A stretch of DNA of 64,000 nucleotides from Pomphorhynchus laevis (Eukaryota; Acanthocephala; Palaeacanthocephala; Echinorhynchida; Pomphorhynchidae): the NCBI GenBank assembly GCA_012934845.2, contig WNNJ02002543.1, positions 1-64,000 of the forward strand, written 5' to 3'. The position numbers and the translations under genes are program-made. Shown here piece by piece: positions 57,273 through 64,000 of this stretch (its first letter is position 1; every line of letters starts with the position of its first letter). The notes under the pieces are model-generated. The model made no database searches. It saw nothing but the letters and a program-made list of their open reading frames with translations, and had not been told where the DNA came from.

Positions 57273-57474
57273 ATACACAATGCTGGATAAAGATGAGAAG
57301 GAAGGTTTGACTGATATTCAGATAACTGATCAGGATTTTCCGGTTCAGCCTAGCTTCAATGGTCACAATTTGAACGTTCGATTTCACGACATTTTCGATG
57401 CTCTTTGTGAAAAGGATCGCGTACTATTTTCAATAAGAAGCTATTGCACTTCTAACGCGAAACAACCTAGTGAG
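57273..57474 (+). CDS. Possible host exon, unrecognised
   Basis: An open segment begins after a pyrimidine-rich stretch ending in CGCGTTTTAG (acceptor-like) and ends at GAG|GTATTC (donor-like). The ATG is at 57280, and the peptide includes MLDKDEKEGLTDIQITDQDF, NLNVRFHDIFDALCEKDRVL and SNAKQPSE. It has no similarity that I recognise to the mobile elements here. It could be a first coding exon of a host gene or a chance frame; no neighbouring exon is visible within the window. Confidence 0.25.
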
Positions 57475-57699
57475 GTATTCTATAACAATTTATAATTTCA
57501 TTTATGTAATTTGTGATTAACGCTGTTTATTACAAGATCAGAAACATCGTTGATTTCTTAATTCTTTATTTACTTTATCGGCAACCAAAAGAGCAAACCT
57601 CAAGACAAGAGCATCATAATAAAAATAAAAAGAGTTACAAAATAGTAAGTAAAAATGTTTGGGTCTAAGGCGAAAATCAACACGAAGATTGTTCTTCAT

Positions 57700-58960
57700 T
57701 CCTTAAATATGCGTAGCCCCGGCAATGGCAGCTGGTAGATTGTTCCATCGTTTGATAATTCGATGACTTATGTCACTTCTGTTGCGTTTCAGTCTCAATT
57801 TGTTTATCAGTTTTAGCTTGTGTCCTCTTAAATTGTCATTATGAGAAAGTGTAAATAGATTGTGTAAAACGTGCTTAGGAGAGTTCAATGTCCTCCATAC
57901 CAGGATCAAATATGCTTTAATTAAGGACGTATCAACATCACATATGCCCTAGAACGTCTAGTCTCTGAGGATAGGGATTATCTCGAATAGAAGAAGCAAG
58001 ATGACTAGCTCTACGGAGAGTTTTCTCAAGTATACGCAAATCACTTTTTGATTTCGGAAAGACTGCAGATGAGGCATACAGCATATGCGAAAAGATAATC
58101 GAGGGATACAGCAGCCTAAATGATATAACAAATGTTAAAACAAGCGTTTTTCGTAGTAGCTCTTGGATCGGTTGACATTTGCTTACAATATATCTTACGT
58201 GAGAATCCGATGACAAGTTTTTAGTGAATATGTTGCCAAGATCATTGATTTGATCGACATTCTTAATGGTAGCACGCCTTATGTCTACGGACCAGAATAC
58301 ATCAATCAAACTAAATGCATGTTATAAGTCTTGTTTTGTTAATAGTAAGATCATGTAAATTGCACCACGAATTTATGAAATTTATTTCCTTCTGAAGAAG
58401 GTTATGATCTAAAATGTCCCGAATACAATTCCAAATTTTTATATCATCACATACATCACACATGTATATAGAACAGAGTAGGACTTGAGACAGCCTTAAG
58501 GCACCCTCACTTGATATTGTTCGCCAGTGTGAGAACGTTTTTTTTTAATTTCACAGCAAAAAACCTATATTGAAGGAAAAAGTTTAGCCATCAAAGAATG
58601 TTACCTCTAACCCAGACATCAAATTATTTCCTTTTTAAAAGGGTATGATTAACCCTGATGAAGGTCATTAATAAATCAAAAACCTCTAATGAATCACACC
58701 AGATAGCTCGTGTACTAACAAAATTAGTAATGTAGCATCCATTTCGAAACCATGTTGATAAATATTCAAGATACTATATTTTTCTAAGTATAATGTTAGC
58801 GGGAGCAAAATTAACTTTTCCCGAATCTTGCATGTTACACAAGTCATGGTCACTGGTTTATAATTTACAGCAGTAGATGAGAATTATATCATTAGGCCAA
58901 TAGTAGCTTTTTTAATCAAATGGTAGAATTCATTAATCTATTGAGCAACGATAAATGATC
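57700..58960 (-). mobile_element. CR1/Jockey-type LINE remnant: end of RT and C-terminal domain
   Basis: From right to left on the minus strand: CDDIKIWNCIRDILDHN (motif C region, with Cys in place of the first residue of xADD), INDLGNIFTKNLSSDSHVRY, YPSIIFSHMLYASSAVFPKS, then KLRLKRNRSDISHRIIKRWN and NNLPAAIAGA. Frames change several times. It is not one of the five lineages above and is old. Confidence 0.6.
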
Positions 58961-59286
58961 AAAAAGAGATATCATAATACCGACGCAGCCTCTCGTGATA
59001 CGATCGACGGTATATTATCAGGACCATAAATGGATCATTTTTTTGATTTTCTATGCTCATGGAATACATCCTGAACAAAGGACTCGACGCTGGATCAAAT
59101 TGTATTATTTAAAATAAATAGATGTGTAGTGATTGTGTAATACGGCAATCATTAAGTGTTGTCAAAATAATAAAGATTTTCCTAAAACAATAAATAAATA
59201 ATGACAAATAAAGAAAAATCAAAAACTTGTCAGATATCTTCTTTTTTCGTTTTATGTTCTGTCCTCTCTCTTTATGGCCTCAGATC

Positions 59287-59345
59287 TGCTGGGATTTGAG
59301 CCCTCCAGCCAATCCATCACGCCATTCTCCGACTAAACCACCCGG
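59287..59345 (-). other. tRNA-like tail of the I-like LINE (copy at 59-63 kb)
   Basis: In minus sense GGTGGTTTAGTCGGAGAATG resembles an A box and GGGCTCAAATCCCAGC a B box, about 40 bases apart. The second copy of the element (63064-63120) has the same two boxes. The anticodon arm and a proper acceptor stem are not evident, so it is not called as a tRNA gene. Confidence 0.45.
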
Positions 59346-59389
59346 GGTCTTTCACCCCCCGAAGAGTCCAGTCGAGGCGAACTATGCCG

Positions 59390-60430
59390 GGTAAACGAGA
59401 GACGAGAAGCTTGAGAAACCTAAGCCTCTGCTCTGGGAGACGTCTTCTTGAAAATAAGACTAATCCCGAGATAGCCCAAGTAACCCAGAGGCGCACTTGG
59501 TTTTCCCTTTCAATGAAAAATGTTGAGCCCGTTTCTAGGGGCCACCTAGCTCTCTTCAGGATACGCTTAAGTCTATCCAGTTCACCGTAACGGTAACCCC
59601 TATATATTTTACTCGACTTGTGAAGGTAGAGAGCTGTTGATTAGTCAAAATGGAGGAAAGTGCAGAGAGTGCTAATCTCTCAAGTTTTTATTTGTTGCGG
59701 GGCACCCATGGAAGACAACCACCTGCGATCTAGCAGAGTTTAGAATGAGATTGGACTTGGGTAACTAGTCATTTAATCTTAAAAAGAAACGGCTGATGTC
59801 CGAGACTACGTCTCTACTCCTGCGTCCAGGAAACAGGGCTGTGGTATCATCAGCTTATATCATTAGACGTTGTTCACGTTTAAATATTAAAAAGAGTTCA
59901 ATGGAAGCAGCAAGGAACAAGATAGGAGAAAGGGGGAAACCTTGGGGCACACCTATAATATGGTAGAACTGACGAGCATCAAGGTCGTCTTCATAAAAAA
60001 ATCTCTTGATGTACAGCAGTATCTCCACCCTGTTAACAATTCTCGCAGGCAACCCGAGGGACCTTAGAGAAGAGATAACAATGGGAATGGAGATGCGGTC
60101 AAATGCAGCAGAAAAATCAGGGAAAACAGCCACAGCAAGTTGATGACTATTAATCTGACAAAACTGATGCACTTCACCCACTGATGATTGGACGGAGTGA
60201 CCTTTGACAAACCCATGGAAACCTGGCGAGATTAAATTTCGCCTACTAAGAGGATCGCGGATCCTATGCGCAAGCGCTTTTTCGTAGATCGAGACGAGGG
60301 AATTTTCAATCGATATGGGCCGCAGGTCTCTAGGACAATAGACCGGATTGTACTTTTCTAAAAATATTCGTCTATTAATGTTGATGCCGACCACATCGGA
60401 TGGAGCGACTAAAAGCATTGTAAGAGCCAC
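59390..60430 (-). pseudogene. RT of the I-like LINE
   Basis: It reads CPRDLRPISIENSLVSIYEK, GFHGFVKGHSVQSSVGEVHQ, VAVFPDFSAAFDR (motif A), GVPQGFPLSPILF (motif B) and, after a frame change near 59855, motif C (YADDTTALF region) and a thumb equivalent to the copy at 63046. The RT has the layout of the I/Jockey group. Confidence 0.7.
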
Positions 60431-60723
60431 TTCCTTTCTTTGTACGGCTGTCCAAAGCTGACAGACACAAGAAGAGAGTGGAACGACGGATTTGGAGGTG
60501 TTCGGAAGATCCCATTAGGAGTTAAGGATATATTGACAGATAGATCCCTACTCCTAAAGTGCCCCCAAGGCTGGATTGGTTGAGGTGATTGAGTGGCTCC
60601 ATAATTAGGTAAGGATAGGGACTCCTCCAAAACTTTGTCAAGAACTATTTTTCCAATCCAACCCAATGCTCTATCCCTTCAACAGACAAACCTATTCTTC
60701 TTAAATATCTTCCATAAGGAAGA

Positions 60724-61640
60724 CTAGGCTTGATTAAGGGAAGCAATGCTTGCTCTATCCTTACCAAGTTGGAACCTATATGTATATGTAGTGCTCCAAT
60801 ATTCTTTTGAGAGAACTAGTCTGGCAGAAGCCGAGAGATTGGGGAGACAGAGCATATACGCAAGGGTCTTGAGTTTTGTTGGAGTGGGACTGTAGATACG
60901 ACCTTTATAGGTAGTCGAAAGTATCGCGGTAGCTCCGATCGGATCGAAGTGGAATCTCCTTCGAAGCAGTGTATCCTTTTCTATTCGCCAACGAATCAAG
61001 TCATGAGAGGTGATCAGATGTTGTCGCGACTGCTTCGTACAGTGACGTTTCAGCAGCCACCTCTCATATAGCAGTAATAAGTCGAGAAGTGAGTTCGTTG
61101 ATGTGCAATGAAAGGAAGGGGATGGTAGTTTGTGAACAAGATAACCGTTCCTGGTTATGCGGAATGCTGCATTTATCCAACGAGTAGTTCTGTCATTGAA
61201 ATCACAAAGTACCATGTCAAACCCGCTATCTATAATCCTATCCAGGAGGTCACTTTTCTTGTGAATCTTTACTAGCCGGATATAGACATTGGCTAGACTG
61301 AAGCGTTTACCGTTCTTACATTGTGAAATAACTAAACAAGAAAGGACTGGACAAGAATAGTTTAGTAGAAGGAAGATCTTAAGGAGCATTTAACTAAGGT
61401 TAAAAGACCTTGAGATGAAGAGCAGTGAGGTAGGATTATTTACGGAGAATAGCGGGAGCAGATGTGGTTAGGGATGAATCGAGTAATGTCCTGGGGGAGA
61501 CGGATAGACCGCGTCTCCTGAAGGACTATAACATCTACATCTCTACCAGACAGAATTCTATGGGCAGAAGCACCTCCCGAATTCCACTGAAGGATATTCA
61601 GTCAAAAAGGCTTACAAGTACTCTGCATTGTGTTGAGTTA
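60724..61640 (-). pseudogene. AP endonuclease of the I-like LINE
   Basis: The minus strand shows NIQWNSGGASAHRIL and DVDVIVLQETRSIRL near 61500-61600. After frame changes come NYSCPVLSCLVISQ and MVLCDFNDRTTRWI (the GDFNAHH equivalent) near 61190, then a tail to about 60724. QWN and LQETR are standard opening motifs of AP-type endonucleases in I/Jockey LINEs. Confidence 0.65.
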
Positions 61641-62983
61641 GCTGGGCGGGATTACCTCATCCCTAGACAAAGCTAGGGGCGGAAGGGTTGCCCTTCCCTC
61701 CACTAACTCCGTCCAGGGTGGGCACTTGCCCACGGGCAATATCTTCATTTCCGTGGTAGAGGCTTTCCTTGACTTGTCCTTGAGTAGTCTGCCTACCTTC
61801 AATGGAGGCACGGTATGGGCTGAAGCCTCTTGTTTCTTTGACTTTGGAATAGTTGCAGGAGAGATCATTGGAGGTGAATAAAGCAGTGCAAACTGACTGT
61901 TGATGAGTTGCTGCATTTGTCCTAAGATAGCTTGCTTTTGAGCATCGAAAAGACGTATAATGTCTGTGTAAGACATCCTACCGCCGGTTTCAGCATAGCT
62001 AGCAGAAGTTTTAACTTTACGTGAAGGACAGAATTTGAGAAGATACGTATTTAAAAGCTCACATCTTCTGGCTCAGGCGGGAAGTGGACAAGAGCAGTTA
62101 AGACATCGCGTGGTAGAGAAACATTGCCCCCCCCCCGATGTCGATACATTCTTTAAAGGAACCGTAGCCACAGATTTTTCTCTGCCTTTCATTGAGGCCC
62201 AGTGCCCCCATCCATGACAGAGATTGCAGTGTGGAAAGCTCATATCATCATTGTTAAGAATTAGGAACTTTTAATTAAAACCCAGAAACGGGTTGCCAGA
62301 CGTTTTGGTTTACGTCTCGACAATGTCGGTGGGAGCCGAGACAAAACCTATTGGAATAAGTAGTCCATTCTTTCTTTTAATGGGGCGAAAATTAGAGACT
62401 TTAAAACGAACTTGAAGGTCATCAATGTCTTTTTGCTCCAAGTGAGGAGTGAGATTTATTTTTGTCAAGAAGCAATGATATGCTTTGAAATCAGGCTACC
62501 AAACTTCGAGAGATTGTTATTAAAAAATTCTTTATATGCATTAGCCAAATCAGAGGTGGTAAAGGAAATTTTAACCTCGGTATCGTAGTATTTTACCGTG
62601 TTGAATAATATTCTATTTTTATACTGTTCTGCGAAGCTTCGCAGGAAAATGTTGTACAAATTATGTCTTCCAACAGGTTCGGACAATTTAATAATTATTA
62701 GATTTCTAAGCTTGGAATTGAGGGAAAGAATCCCATTACCCTCGTTATCATGAGTCAACAAATCTCTTACCTTGGGTGTTGTTACAGTCAAAATTCCATT
62801 AAAAATACCTGAATTCTGTTCCATATTTGCTTGAATTTGAAAGTTGTTTGAAGCACCGATACTCACTTTTTTATATTTTTGGAATTCTAATTCACTAGTG
62901 CGTAAAAAAGAAAATGATTTGTAATAAATAAGGGTTTCATTAATAACTATATAACCGATAAAAACTTTAAGAAACAAAAACAT
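61638..62983 (-). pseudogene. ORF1 of the I-like LINE
   Basis: The N-terminal part (62465-62983) contains LRNLIIIKLSEPVGRHNLYN and EVKISFTTSDLANAYKEFF. A worn CCHC knuckle (CNLCHGWGHWAS) lies near 62225. The C-terminal 112 codons (61638-61976) include SYTDIIRLFDAQKQAILGQM, with a short amphipathic helix. The pieces lie in different frames. Confidence 0.6.
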
Positions 62984-63045
62984 GCAAACGACAACTTTAA
63001 ATATAAGCCGTTCACGACGTGTATTTTTAAATCTTCAACTTATAT

Positions 63046-64000
63046 TCACAGCCTCAGGTCCAGTGGGATTTGAGCCCATCGGCCGCACCAGCGCGCCGCC
63101 CTCTGACTGAACCATTCGGGGTCTCTCACACACCTAAGAGTCCAGTCAAGGCGGACTATGGTTGGTAATCTCGAGATGAGGAGCTTAAGAAACCTTAGTC
63201 TTTGTTCTGGGGGACGTCCTCGTGAGAAGAAGACTAATCCCGAAATAGCCCAAGTACCCCAGAGGCGCACTTGGGTTATCCCATTCAATGACAGATGCTG
63301 GGCCCGTTTTAGAGCCCACCTAGCTTTCTTCGGGATACGTTTAAGTCTATCCAGGTCAGCTTTCGCCCACCAATTCACCGTAATGGTGAACCCCAGATAT
63401 TTTACTCGACTTGTGAAGATTGGGAGTGGTTGATGCTGCAAAATGGAGGAGAGTGCCTAGAGTGCTAGTCTCTTAAGTTTCTTTTCGCTGGCATTAACGC
63501 CATGAAAGACTACCACCTGCGATTTAGAGGAATTTAAAATAAGATTGAATGGGGGCAACTGATATTTTAATCTTAAAAAGACATGGCTGATGTCAGAGAT
63601 TACATCTTTGCATCTGCGTCCAGAGAACAAGGCTGTGGTATCATCAGCATATACCACCAGATGTCGCTCACGTTTAAAATTCTTGAATAGTACAATGGAT
63701 GCAGCAAGATATAAGATAGGAGAAAGTGGTTACCCGTGAGGTACACCCGTAATAGGGTAGAACTGACGCGCTTCAGGATCGTCTTCATAGTAGAACCGCT
63801 TGGTGTACAGCAATATCTGCATTCTGTTAACAATTCTCGCAGGCAACCCGAGGGAGCTGGGAGAGGAGATAACGAAGGGAATGGAGATCCGGTCAAATGC
63901 AGCTGAAAAATCAAGGAAAACAGCCACAGCTAGCTGATGACTATTTTTGTGACAAAACTGATGCACTTCACCAATTGCTGAATGGACCGAGCGCCCTTTG
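63046..64000 (-). mobile_element. I/Jockey-like LINE, second copy, RT and 3' end, continuing past the window
   Basis: Right to left it shows VAVFLDFSAAFDRIS (motif A), then motif B reading GVPHG, VVYADDTTALFSGR (motif C), and VKYLGFTITVNWWAKADLDR, which belongs to a well-kept 131-codon thumb frame (63046-63441). The tRNA-like tail is at 63064-63120. It is better preserved than the copy at 59-63 kb and lies directly upstream of it in the same orientation. Confidence 0.75.

Larger units (their letters stand above)
59240..62990 (-). mobile_element. I/Jockey-like LINE, almost full length, worn
   Basis: The ORF1 module starts at 62983, the knuckle region lies near 62200, the ORF1 tail at 61638-61976, the endonuclease at about 60724-61640 and the RT at 59390-60430. 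The tRNA-like 3' tail is at 59287-59343. The order is normal, but nearly every join is out of frame. This is the most complete copy of the lineage here. Confidence 0.75.

Noticed and set aside
59287-59345. Genuine tRNA gene
   Set aside because: Only the two promoter boxes are convincing, and the segment lies at the 3' end of a LINE in two copies.

Overview
The window is an AT-rich stretch of invertebrate animal DNA with no recognisable complete host gene. Nearly all of it is a nest of non-LTR retrotransposons (LINEs), Penelope-like fragments, a tandem satellite and dinucleotide runs. The gene style (long open frames with zinc-finger ORF1s, AP-type endonucleases, RT motifs FADD/YADD, GIY-YIG Penelope pieces, (TA)n tracts) points to a metazoan; the sequence does not let me name the species.

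Five LINE lineages are present. (1) Five copies of a CR1/L2-group element, here called L2-1 to L2-5 (1-4315, 5841-7760, 24334-27957, 52400-54452, 55036-56330). (2) An R2-like lineage with a Cys-rich N-terminus, RT and C-terminal restriction-like endonuclease, called RLE-A to E (7762-8862, 8863-12060 with an intact 968-residue ORF, 12393-16011, 21176-24333, 16553-16911), plus inverted second copies of D and E. (3) An AP-endonuclease LINE called LINE3 (16925-21175 and 36869-41119) whose ORF1 combines the Cys-rich module of lineage 2 with a second Cys module of lineages 1 and 4. (4) A nearly whole CR1-type element (about 46786-51060), which sits inside a Penelope-like element (46060-46785 and 51085-52260). 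(5) An I/Jockey-like LINE in four worn copies (28885-29945, 44380-45860, 59240-62990, 63046-64000) with a tRNA-like 3' tail.

The architecture is dominated by a very young inverted duplication: 35489-43343 is the reverse complement of 16012-22555 joined to 4316-5840, with very few differences. The left arm has since received about 10 kb (L2-2, RLE-A, RLE-B, RLE-C) and carries a 545-bp direct duplication around RLE-C. The inner junction on the right has a 15-bp snap-back.

The spacer between the arms (22556-35488) holds the rest of RLE-D, L2-3, LINE debris, (TA)n tracts and about 4.5 tandem copies of a 380-bp satellite (31955-33667), followed by two diverged copies (34480-35150); relatives lie at 54455-55030. 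On the minus strand of the array each unit carries the boxes of a hammerhead ribozyme (CTGATGAG, CGAAAC, GTC) with three complementary flanking helices. All three helices show compensatory changes between the two subfamilies. The boxes occur in an order that is not a circular permutation of a known hammerhead. I regard this as the best candidate for an undescribed system in the window.

The right end (56.3-64 kb) is old LINE and Penelope debris. One short open segment with possible splice sites at 57273-57474 is the only weak candidate for a host exon.
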